Assembly: GCA_036795455.1 (NCBI GenBank)
Contig: DAIRET010000178.1
Span: 1-5,706, forward strand
Direction of reading: 5' to 3'
Length of the DNA: 5,706 nt
Origin: DAIRET01 sp036795455
Lineage (GTDB): Bacteria > Bacteroidota > Ignavibacteria > Ignavibacteriales > Ignavibacteriaceae
How positions within the stretch are numbered: position 1 is the stretch's first letter; each line of letters begins with the position of its first letter. Of this stretch, positions 1-5,706 are shown piece after piece. The notes under the pieces were generated by a model, which was not told where the DNA came from, did no database searches, and saw only the letters and a program-made list of their open reading frames with translations. The translations under genes were made by a program, and so were the position numbers.

Positions 1-1
1 C

Positions 2-1417
2 CCTCAATCGAACGATACTCTTGAAGTTGGTTACAATTCCTTCAGGATAGGCGCCTACGACGATAATAGCTTGAATAAAATCGAATTATATATTGATTCC
101 GTCTTATACAAGACTTTCTACTTCGGGTCGGATGGTTCCTACCCGGTTATACAATGGGAAGCCACTATTTCTTTATTGGGCAAAAGGATTAGTTATTTTT
201 ACAAACTGTACGATGTTAATGGAAACCTATCGGTCAGTACTGTTATGCACAATATTCTTGTGGTAAATGTGAAAACCCCTCCATATCCTCCGTACAGTAT
301 CAGCTTGTTAAAAATATCGGCAAACACGATAAACATTTCATGGAAGGATACTTCAAAAGTTGTAAGCGGTTACGAAGTTTGGCGGAAAGAATCATCGGGT
401 GGAAGTTTTGCGAAAATAAAAGAAGTTACTGCCGGCAGCTTCAATACAAATGATGTTGAGATTAACCCTGATCTTTCATACACATATAAAATGTGTTCTT
501 TTAATGATGCCGGGAAATCGTCCTTCAGTAATGAAGTTTCTATTAGCGGGACAAGTACATCAACAGATTTGCCTGCACCCTCTAATCTTTCTGCGCAAGC
601 ATTATCTTCAAAGAGAGTAATGCTGACATGGAAAGATAATTCAACAAACGAAAACTACTTTAAAGTGGAACGAAAAACTTCGTCTACTGCTTATCAATCA
701 ATAGCGGTTCTACAGGCAAACTCAACTGCATATTTGGATTCTATCGGGTTACTGGCGGGATTGGAATACTTTTATAGAATAAAAGTATTCTCAGATAAAG
801 ATTCATCAACATCACCGGAAGTATCAGTAAAAATGCCTACATACAAGATTAATACTCCGACTGAACTTAAAGTTGTTATGTTCAATTCAAGTACAGTAAG
901 GCTTTCCTGGAAGAGCAGCGATTCAAAAGCAACTAAAATTATTATTGAAAGAAAAACGATTCAATCAAATTCATTTACTGAAATAGCTGTACTACCGCAT
1001 ACTGATAAAGCCTGGGATGATGGTACAATTCAAACAGGAACAACTTATGTATATAGGATAAAAGCCACTGATGATGTTTATAGTTCAGCATATTCTGACG
1101 AAGTTACAATTACTGCTCAGGCAATTACAATAAATCCGCCTTCAAATCTATATGTGATTTTTTTAACAGGGAACATAATGCAATTAAACTGGGTAGATAA
1201 CTCTTCGAATGAGATTGGTTTTATTATCGAGAGGAAAGAAGAGACATCACCTGTTGATTTTCAGCAAATAGCTTTTTTGGGTGTAAACAGTGTTCAATAC
1301 AATGATTTAACAACCGATGCACAGAAAACATACATCTATCGGGTTGCAGCAACCGATGGTGTAACGAAATCATTATATTCGAATACATTTACTATTACAA
1401 ATCCAGGCGCAAAATAA
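2..1417 (+). CDS. FN3-repeat protein, C-terminal part (5' end outside window)
   Basis: The reading frame is open from base 2 to the TAA at 1415-1417 (471 codons visible), so the gene begins upstream. A TTG at 71 is in frame but has no convincing ribosome site and lies inside a domain, so it is not the real start. The first 93 or so residues look like the end of a bacterial Ig-like beta-sandwich (a stretch reading YDDNSLNKIELYID is typical). Four fibronectin type III repeats follow, each with a core Trp (SWKD, TWKDNSTNE, SWKSSD, NWVDNSSNE), a [VI]xxRK strand and a Tyr-rich strand (YTYK, YFYR, YVYR, YIYR). The protein stops just after the fourth repeat at NPGAK. No transmembrane segment, catalytic motif or C-terminal sorting domain is visible. 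Such repeats are usually spacers or binding modules in exported or surface proteins; any enzyme or signal peptide would be in the missing N-terminal part. Function is unknown. Confidence 0.9.
   Translation, partial: PQSNDTLEVGYNSFRIGAYDDNSLNKIELYIDSVLYKTFYFGSDGSYPVIQWEATISLLGKRISYFYKLYDVNGNLSVSTVMHNILVVNVKTPPYPPYSISLLKISANTINISWKDTSKVVSGYEVWRKESSGGSFAKIKEVTAGSFNTNDVEINPDLSYTYKMCSFNDAGKSSFSNEVSISGTSTSTDLPAPSNLSAQALSSKRVMLTWKDNSTNENYFKVERKTSSTAYQSIAVLQANSTAYLDSIGLLAGLEYFYRIKVFSDKDSSTSPEVSVKMPTYKINTPTELKVVMFNSSTVRLSWKSSDSKATKIIIERKTIQSNSFTEIAVLPHTDKAWDDGTIQTGTTYVYRIKATDDVYSSAYSDEVTITAQAITINPPSNLYVIFLTGNIMQLNWVDNSSNEIGFIIERKEETSPVDFQQIAFLGVNSVQYNDLTTDAQKTYIYRVAATDGVTKSLYSNTFTITNPGAK
281..1399 (+). 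repeat. Four tandem fibronectin type III domains (protein-level repeat)
   Basis: Approximate domain limits are 281-547, 569-838, 848-1120 and 1130-1399. Repeats 2 to 4 begin with a [TP]P[ST][NE]L motif; repeat 1 has PPYPPYSIS instead. Repeats 2 and 4 are closest in the strand-B region (WKDNSTNE against WVDNSSNE), while repeat 1 has diverged most (VWRK for ERK, an unusual Met-Cys after its Tyr strand). The similarity is at protein level; I see no long identical DNA repeat, so these are old duplications rather than recent ones. Confidence 0.85.
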
Positions 1418-1432
1418 ATAGATGTAAAGCAA

Positions 1433-4400
1433 GTGGAAGATAAAAGTTTACATATTGGAATATTAAAACCGGTGTTGGAGTCATTCACAGTACCGGCATT
1501 AGTGTATGATGAACATGGAGATATTTTGATCTTCAATTCTGCTGCCGAAAGTCTGCTCAATGCTTCATTGGAAAGAAAAAACTTATTTGAAATATTACCC
1601 GTAGAATTAAAGAGTTTCTTCGAGAGAATATCGGAACAAAAAGAAAAACAAAGTTTAACGATTACCGATATTCTTGAAATGCAATTGAAGTCGGGCAAAG
1701 TAAAATGTGAAATTGTAACTAAACCTTTGTCGTTTATTGAAAAATCATATTTTCTTTTGACTATAAACCTGAATTACTGTAAAAGTGAAAAAGGAAATAA
1801 GCTCATTTATTGTTCCCCGGAAAAACTTAAAAAGGTTTTGTCTAATGATGTAATAGCAATCATCGATGAAATAAAAAATTCTTTCCCTTTTACTTTTATT
1901 GGAAAAGAAAAGATTCAAAACATGGTGAATAAAATCCCGGAAATGTTTTGGATTAAAGAACCAGATGATAAATTCATATTAGTTAATGATAAACTTGCCG
2001 GAATGTATAAACTTAAACCGCAGCAAGTTGAAGGAAAAAGTGAAGAGTATTTCCTTCCTTACTATCTACTTGAATTTAATCAAACTATTAGCTCTTATAT
2101 TAAGAATACGCTTAACTGTTTTATTACTGAAGGAATTCAGCTTAAAGGTTTTTCTACCTCGGAGAATTACTTAACTATAGAAATTCCATTGATTGATTCC
2201 GAAAACCAACTACAAGCAGTAATCGGTATTGCACAAACTATGAAGAGTGATTTATCCGGTTCGAGTTTAAATACATATCAAAGCTTTGATATTCCTTTGG
2301 CATATCTGTTTTTTAATGAAAAGGGAGAAATCACCAATTATAATAAAAAAATGTTTGGCGAACTCGGAATTGAAAAAGACTTATTCGGTACAAAGTATTT
2401 CGACGTATTTGAACAGGTTACAAGTAAAGAAATTTCTAAGGTTTTGGATTCCGGCGAGTTGCAAATGGAACTTACCGGGAAGATTAAAAGTAACCATGAA
2501 ATAGAAAACTATACGATTAAAATTGTGAAAATAGTTGGTGATTATAACGAGAATATTAACTATTTTTTAACCTTAGAAAAACAAAAAGAAGTAGATGACA
2601 TTGAAGAACTCATAAAAAAAAGAGGTAAAATGTTCGACGTATTAATTAAAAAGAATCCAGACCCGATATTTATTTATGATTTAGAAAACCTTCGTTTTCT
2701 GGAAGCAAATGAAGCTGCACTAAATCTTTATGGTTTTTCTAGAGATGAGTTTTTAAAGATGGACCTTACCGATTTATATGCCCCGGAAGACATCCAGACC
2801 TTGCTTGAAAATAACTCTTTTGAAGGTGATGATAAAACTTTTAACGGACCTTATAAACACAAGCGGAAAGACGGTTCTATTGTTTATGTAGAGATATATA
2901 AAAACCCATTTAAGTTCCATGAACGCGAAGCTCATTTTAATATTATTCGTAATGTTTCTTCCGATATCGAAAAAGAGAAGAACTTACAGTTGTATAAATC
3001 GATTTTTGACAACACTGATAATATGGTGTTCACAACAGACGATGTTGGATTTATACAATACATTAATCTTCCGGTTTCAACTTATTTGAATTATATCCCG
3101 GATGATCTTCAAAACTCTTCCTTTATTTCTTTACTGGAAGAAACAGATAGAATACGTATCAATTCATTAGTGTTCAACTCCAAGCTGAATGATGCATTCA
3201 ATGCCACTATTAATTTGAAAAAGAAAGACGGCAGCTTTCTAAAGTGTGCCGTTACAATTTCACCTGTAATTGATTTTAACGGGGAACTTATTTCATATTC
3301 TGTAATAGGGAAACCGGAAGAGCATGTAATTGAGAAAATAGTTGAAGTTAAAACTGAAGTTGAAAAACCGGTTGTTAAACAGGCTGATGATTATATTAAT
3401 CCTCAAGTATTGACTACAATTTTCCATGAAATATTGACCCCGATTAATGTAATTCTCGGTTTTGTTCAGGAACTAAAGGATAGCGTTGATAATCCAAACG
3501 AAGAACAGGTGGAAGCATTAAAATATATTACGGAAAATAGAATTCAACTGCTGGATGTAATGAATTCGGTGGCTGAGTATTCGCAGGTTAATATTGAAGC
3601 AGGTAAAATTAAAGTTACGGAAAGCAACTTCGCTGAAATTGTTGAAACTGTGAATAAAGAGCTTAAAGACAATACAGGAATTCTCAAAGAAAAAGAGTTT
3701 TTATACGGCAAACTATCCTGGTCGCTTGAAGTAAAAACTGATATTTTAATGCTAAAGACTTTTCTTTACGTTTTATCGAGGATGTGTTTCAAGATTTCAC
3801 AGAAAAAAGAACTATATATTTCAGGCTACCAGTATGATGAAGATAACTTTTTAGTCTCTTTTAAAGATGACGAAGCTGAAATATCCGATAAGCTGTTGAA
3901 AACACTTGACCTTGTATTTAAGAGCAAAGATGTCTCTTTTATCCGCGAATTCGGATTGTCCCGTTATTCGGTTCTTGTAGCAAAAAAAATATTTGAGATT
4001 TTACAGGGTAAATTGGAATTAGTAAAAAAGTCGGGAAAAGATTCCGAATTTGGTTTTATATTCCCGATTATTTTAAGAGTTGATACAAGCGAAAGTGTTG
4101 TTGAAGAAAGTGAAGAACCGGTTTTAATAGAAAAGAAAATAACCCATGAAGAAGCTCCGGCTATGATACCTGAAGCGGTTACAACTGATTCTGTCGAGAT
4201 ACCTAAAATCGACTGGAATAGCAAAAAGAACGAACATAAAGTAACTGAAGTTAAAGAACCGGTCGTTGTACAAGCAAAAACCACGGATGTAGTTGAACTC
4301 GAAACTGCAAAGCCTGAAGAACAGCCGCTTCAGCAAAAACCAAAAGAATTGGAAATATCCAGATTATCATGTTTGTATATTGAAGATCAGGTTGATTCCC

Positions 4401-4723
4401 AAATTCTGTTCAAAGTGCAGATGAAAGAACTAAAGGATATGAAATTTGCCGTTAGTTTTGAAGAGGCTTTACCTTTAATTACATCCAACCAGTTTGATTT
4501 TATCGTTATGGATATAAACCTGCAAGGGGAGTATAACGGGCTTGATGCTCTTAAAATGATCCGTCAAATGCCGGTTTATGCTAAACTACCGATTATTGCA
4601 GTTACTGCTTACGTGCTCCCGGGAGATAAAGAAAAATTTGTAGCAGCAGGCTTTAATGATTTTATCTCAAAACCGATTTTCAGGGAAAAAATGATCGAAT
4701 CATTAGAAAAGATTTTTACGTAA
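1433..4723 (+). CDS. Soluble multi-PAS hybrid histidine kinase with degenerate ATPase domain
   Basis: This 1096-residue protein has no hydrophobic membrane segment or signal peptide, so it should be cytoplasmic. PAS-like domains lie near residues 12-115, 163-268, 282-383, 399-512 and 520-626. The fourth is the most canonical (NPDPIFIYD, FLEANEAALNLYGFSRDEF, HKRKDGSIVYVE); the first three are inferred from pattern. HisKA spans about 655-725 with H-box FHEILTPINVILGF (His665, Glu666, Thr669, Pro670). The ATPase region (about 760-882) lacks a recognisable N-box Asn, has DDEAEI where DxGxG is expected and keeps only FGLS of the G2 motif, while its end (KKIFEILQGKLELV, then SEFGFIFP) still matches the family. 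An acidic Pro/Glu/Val linker (883-975) leads to a receiver domain (977-1095) with Glu984/Asp985, Asp1027, Thr1058 and Lys1080. The GTG start at 1433 is the first possible in-frame start after the upstream stop and fits the first PAS domain, but has only a poor ribosome site. The later GTG at 1472 is an alternative. It follows the FN3 gene by 15 bases, suggesting translational coupling. Ligand and target are unknown. Confidence 0.9.
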   Translation: MEDKSLHIGILKPVLESFTVPALVYDEHGDILIFNSAAESLLNASLERKNLFEILPVELKSFFERISEQKEKQSLTITDILEMQLKSGKVKCEIVTKPLSFIEKSYFLLTINLNYCKSEKGNKLIYCSPEKLKKVLSNDVIAIIDEIKNSFPFTFIGKEKIQNMVNKIPEMFWIKEPDDKFILVNDKLAGMYKLKPQQVEGKSEEYFLPYYLLEFNQTISSYIKNTLNCFITEGIQLKGFSTSENYLTIEIPLIDSENQLQAVIGIAQTMKSDLSGSSLNTYQSFDIPLAYLFFNEKGEITNYNKKMFGELGIEKDLFGTKYFDVFEQVTSKEISKVLDSGELQMELTGKIKSNHEIENYTIKIVKIVGDYNENINYFLTLEKQKEVDDIEELIKKRGKMFDVLIKKNPDPIFIYDLENLRFLEANEAALNLYGFSRDEFLKMDLTDLYAPEDIQTLLENNSFEGDDKTFNGPYKHKRKDGSIVYVEIYKNPFKFHEREAHFNIIRNVSSDIEKEKNLQLYKSIFDNTDNMVFTTDDVGFIQYINLPVSTYLNYIPDDLQNSSFISLLEETDRIRINSLVFNSKLNDAFNATINLKKKDGSFLKCAVTISPVIDFNGELISYSVIGKPEEHVIEKIVEVKTEVEKPVVKQADDYINPQVLTTIFHEILTPINVILGFVQELKDSVDNPNEEQVEALKYITENRIQLLDVMNSVAEYSQVNIEAGKIKVTESNFAEIVETVNKELKDNTGILKEKEFLYGKLSWSLEVKTDILMLKTFLYVLSRMCFKISQKKELYISGYQYDEDNFLVSFKDDEAEISDKLLKTLDLVFKSKDVSFIREFGLSRYSVLVAKKIFEILQGKLELVKKSGKDSEFGFIFPIILRVDTSESVVEESEEPVLIEKKITHEEAPAMIPEAVTTDSVEIPKIDWNSKKNEHKVTEVKEPVVVQAKTTDVVELETAKPEEQPLQQKPKELEISRLSCLYIEDQVDSQILFKVQMKELKDMKFAVSFEEALPLITSNQFDFIVMDINLQGEYNGLDALKMIRQMPVYAKLPIIAVTAYVLPGDKEKFVAAGFNDFISKPIFREKMIESLEKIFT
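3352..3384 (+). repeat. Direct repeat copy 1, in the linker before HisKA
   Basis: This 33-base stretch matches 4243-4275 at 27 of 33 positions in the same reading frame. It begins AACTGAAGTT and contains AACCGGT. Encoded residues are TEVEKPVVKQA here and TEVKEPVVVQA in the second copy. The copies flank the HisKA plus ATPase region. Relatedness could reflect duplication or convergent low-complexity linker composition. Confidence 0.55.
4243..4275 (+). repeat. Direct repeat copy 2, in the linker before the receiver domain
   Basis: Second copy of the 33-base repeat at 3352-3384, differing at six positions. It lies in the acidic linker between the degenerate ATPase domain and the receiver. A shorter related stretch (GAAGAACCGGTTTT, encoding EEPVL) occurs near 4112-4125. 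Confidence 0.55.
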
Positions 4724-4729
4724 ATCCTA

Positions 4730-4782
4730 TCGATTGAACTGAAGAGAAGTGTTTTTTCTTCGGTTCAATTGAAAATTATTTT
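4730..4782 (+). terminator. Long hairpin terminator after the histidine kinase gene
   Basis: Seven bases after the kinase stop, the arm TCGATTGAACTGAAGA (4730-4745) pairs with TCTTCGGTTCAATTGA (4757-4772) over 16 positions with two G-U wobbles. Three more pairs can form inward, leaving a GTGTT loop. A weakly U-rich tail follows (AAAATTATTTTAT). The stem is strong but the tail is not a clean T-run. This separates the FN3/kinase unit from lexA. Confidence 0.8.
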
Positions 4783-4798
4783 ATCTGATTCTACATAT

Positions 4799-4821
4799 AC
4801 CGGTTTAAATTAACCGGTTAA
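4799..4821. promoter_or_regulatory. Paired ACCGGT palindromes, possible operator
   Basis: ACCGGTT (4799-4805) and AACCGGT (4812-4818) form an inverted repeat with a 6-base spacer. The right half is also part of a perfect 12-base palindrome, TTAACCGGTTAA (4810-4821). The centres of the two ACCGGT cores are 13 bases apart. The site lies about 75 bases upstream of the lexA -35 box and outside any gene. A protein-binding site is possible, but ACCGGT also recurs inside coding sequence here, so chance is a real alternative. Confidence 0.35.
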
Positions 4822-4892
4822 CTCCTACAATGATAAAGCATTAACCTCTATCCTTTACAGTGCCACATCATTTAGATCAAAAAGAAATGGAC

Positions 4893-4921
4893 TTGACAAT
4901 ATTATCAGAATAAGTTAAGTT
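4893..4921 (+). promoter_or_regulatory. Probable lexA promoter
   Basis: A perfect TTGACA (4893-4898) is followed after 17 bases by TAAGTT (4916-4921), a weak -10 match (3 of 6). A sigma-70-type start would fall near 4928. The good -35, ideal spacing and position overlapping the dyad upstream of lexA support the call; the poor -10 limits confidence. Confidence 0.5.
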
Positions 4922-4923
4922 GC

Positions 4924-4941
4924 ACCATACAAACGTATGGT
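4924..4941. promoter_or_regulatory. Candidate LexA operator (SOS box)
   Basis: ACCATACAAACGTATGGT is a perfect inverted repeat with 7-base arms around a 4-base spacer. It covers the predicted transcription start of lexA, where repressor binding would block transcription. Its inner form CATAC-N4-GTATG has the same half-site size and spacing as the Gram-positive/actinobacterial LexA box (GAAC-N4-GTTC) but a different sequence. Autoregulation by LexA is well established in other bacteria; that this dyad is the box here is inference. Confidence 0.5.
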
Positions 4942-4966
4942 ATTTGTAAATTGTAACTTACTGACC

Positions 4967-4971
4967 GGAGG
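4967..4971 (+). promoter_or_regulatory. Ribosome binding site that fixes the lexA start
   Basis: GGAGG lies 7 bases before the TTG at 4979, ideal spacing. The longer reading using ATG 4937 has no such site and would start inside the candidate operator, so TTG 4979 is preferred. Confidence 0.85.
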
Positions 4972-4978
4972 TCTATCT

Positions 4979-5587
4979 TTGAAGAAGGAATTAACTGAAA
5001 TTCAAAAGAAAATATTGGAGTATATAATCGAAAGACGGGTGGAAAAAGGAATTCCGCCCACACTTGCAGAGATAGCAATGCATTTTAATTATAAAAACAG
5101 GTCAACTGTGCAGCAGCATCTTAAGGCAATAGAAAAGAAAGGTTTTGTAAAAAGGAATGAATCTATTTCGAGAGGTATTGAACTGACTTTAGAAGAGAAA
5201 TTCTTTATACCTAAACCGGTTTTGGGAGAAGTAGCGGCAGGTAATCCTCTTACTATTTATCCTGATGCAATAGATACGATTGAACTTCCCACCATTGCAC
5301 GAATGCCGAAAGATTCATTTTTATTGCGGGTAAAGGGGAACAGCTTAAAAGATGCATACATTTTTAATGGTGATGTAGTTATTGTCAATCCTTATGTAGA
5401 TGTTAAGGATGGACAAATTGTAGTTGCAATTTTAGATGATGCTGCGGTTGTAAAAAGATTTTTCAAAAGGAATGGTACAATTGAATTAGCTTCCGAGAAC
5501 CCGGAATTTAGTTCGATTTTAGTTAATCCGAGCTACTCTAAATTTAAAGTTGTTGGTGTTGTTGTTGGTATTTATCGGAGTATGTAG
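4979..5587 (+). CDS. lexA: LexA, SOS-response repressor and autoprotease
   Basis: LexA represses DNA-damage genes as a dimer and inactivates itself by RecA-stimulated self-cleavage. From TTG 4979 the protein has 202 residues, the same length as E. coli LexA. The N-terminal winged helix-turn-helix covers about residues 1-70 (GIPPTLAEIA, then recognition helix NRSTVQQHLKAI, then SRGIEL). The cleavage site is Ala87-Gly88 in GEVAAGNPL. The catalytic Ser122 is in LLRVKGNSLKDA and Lys159 in AVVKRF; all sit three residues after their E. coli counterparts, so cleavage should be intact. SENPEF near residue 172 is also conserved. The recognition helix differs from E. coli SPNAAEEHL and is nearer to the Bacillus SSSTVHGHL type, implying its own operator sequence. 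The reading frame can be opened to ATG 4937 (14 extra residues), which I reject because of the ribosome site. It likely represses itself through the dyad at 4924-4941. Confidence 0.96.
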   Translation: MKKELTEIQKKILEYIIERRVEKGIPPTLAEIAMHFNYKNRSTVQQHLKAIEKKGFVKRNESISRGIELTLEEKFFIPKPVLGEVAAGNPLTIYPDAIDTIELPTIARMPKDSFLLRVKGNSLKDAYIFNGDVVIVNPYVDVKDGQIVVAILDDAAVVKRFFKRNGTIELASENPEFSSILVNPSYSKFKVVGVVVGIYRSM

Positions 5588-5617
5588 TTAAATTATCACC
5601 TCATTTTTTTAAAAACA

Positions 5618-5626
5618 GAAGGAAGG
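5618..5626 (+). promoter_or_regulatory. Ribosome binding site of the downstream lipoprotein gene
   Basis: GAAGGAAGG ends 8 bases before ATG 5635, which supports that start codon. The 47-base gap after lexA has a T7 run (5604-5610) but no hairpin before it, so no terminator is apparent. Confidence 0.8.
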
Positions 5627-5634
5627 TTATCGTA

Positions 5635-5706
5635 ATGAAAAAATATTTAGTATTGGCAGGAGTTTTATCTCTTATTTTTGTTTTTTACGCATGTGATTCA
5701 ACTGAT
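5635..5706 (+). CDS. Probable lipoprotein, N-terminal fragment (3' end outside window)
   Basis: Only 24 codons are visible. They encode a signal peptide: a basic start (MKK), a hydrophobic core (YLVLAGVLSLIFVF) and then YAC with Cys20 followed by Asp. This fits a type II (lipoprotein) signal with lipidation at Cys20, although Phe at -3 is less usual than Leu. The mature part after Cys20 reads DSTD before the window ends, so its function cannot be told. In E. coli, Asp at +2 favours the inner membrane, but that rule does not carry over safely to other phyla. It lies 47 bases after lexA on the same strand with no visible terminator, so read-through from the lexA promoter is possible. Confidence 0.75.
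   Translation, partial: MKKYLVLAGVLSLIFVFYACDSTD

Noticed and set aside
71..73. TTG 71 as the start of the FN3 gene
   Set aside because: The frame is open to the window edge with Ig-like sequence before it, so the gene is cut by the window.
1336..1698. 120-codon open frame on the - strand
   Set aside because: It lies antisense to the FN3 and kinase genes, has no recognisable domain or ribosome site, and is a composition shadow.
1986..2174. 62-codon open frame on the + strand inside the kinase gene
   Set aside because: It overlaps well-formed PAS coding sequence in another frame and its product is low-complexity and family-free.
2286..2504. 72-codon open frame on the + strand inside the kinase gene
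   Set aside because: It is an out-of-frame shadow of the third PAS-like region.
3964..4336. Two overlapping - strand open frames (3964-4284 and 4124-4336)
   Set aside because: They are antisense to the ATPase/linker region. Their Ser/Phe/Leu-rich products are what the reverse of Glu/Lys-rich codons gives.
4900..4905. TATTAT as a -10 box
   Set aside because: No acceptable -35 lies 16-18 bases upstream; it falls in the spacer after the better TTGACA.
4937..4978. ATG 4937 as the lexA start, adding 14 residues
   Set aside because: There is no ribosome site before it, the ATG lies in the operator dyad, and the extra residues match nothing in LexA. TTG 4979 has GGAGG at ideal spacing.
5604..5615. 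T7A5 run after lexA as a terminator
   Set aside because: No stem precedes the T-run, so it lacks the hairpin needed for a rho-independent terminator.

Overview
The window is AT-rich bacterial DNA with all genes on the + strand. Two features suggest the Bacteroidota/Chlorobiota side of the tree, perhaps an Ignavibacteria-like lineage: a large secreted-type protein made of fibronectin type III (FN3) repeats, and a large soluble multi-PAS hybrid histidine kinase. Purine-rich Shine-Dalgarno sites before the last two genes fit an Ignavibacteria/Chlorobi-type organism better than a typical Bacteroides-type one. This placement is inference from gene style only; no marker gene here fixes the taxon.

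Layout. (1) Bases 2-1417: the 3' part of a gene that enters from the left. It encodes the end of an Ig-like domain and then four FN3 repeats of about 90 residues, ending directly after the last repeat. (2) Bases 1433-4723: a 1096-residue soluble signalling protein with about five PAS domains, a HisKA dimerisation/phosphoacceptor domain (His665), a badly degenerated ATP-binding domain, an acidic linker and an intact C-terminal receiver domain (Asp1027). It starts 15 bases after the stop of the FN3 gene, in the same reading frame, so the two are probably one transcription unit. (3) Bases 4724-4978: a 255-base gap. It holds a long rho-independent-type terminator, a pair of ACCGGT palindromes, a promoter with a perfect -35 box, an 18-base dyad (ACCATAC-N4-GTATGGT) at the predicted transcription start, and a strong ribosome binding site. 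(4) Bases 4979-5587: lexA, the self-cleaving SOS repressor, complete with Ala-Gly cleavage site and Ser/Lys catalytic pair, starting at TTG. (5) Bases 5635-5706: the first 24 codons of a probable lipoprotein gene, 47 bases after lexA with no terminator between.

How it works together. The left unit looks like an envelope or exported protein plus a cytoplasmic sensor/phosphorelay protein. The right unit looks like an autoregulated SOS repressor, possibly co-transcribed with a lipoprotein. The most interesting points are a candidate lineage-specific SOS box, the loss of ATP-binding motifs in a kinase that keeps its phospho-accepting His and Asp, and a related linker sequence on both sides of that kinase core. 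I see no CRISPR array, tRNA, rRNA, insertion sequence or phage gene, and no clear case for a wholly new system.
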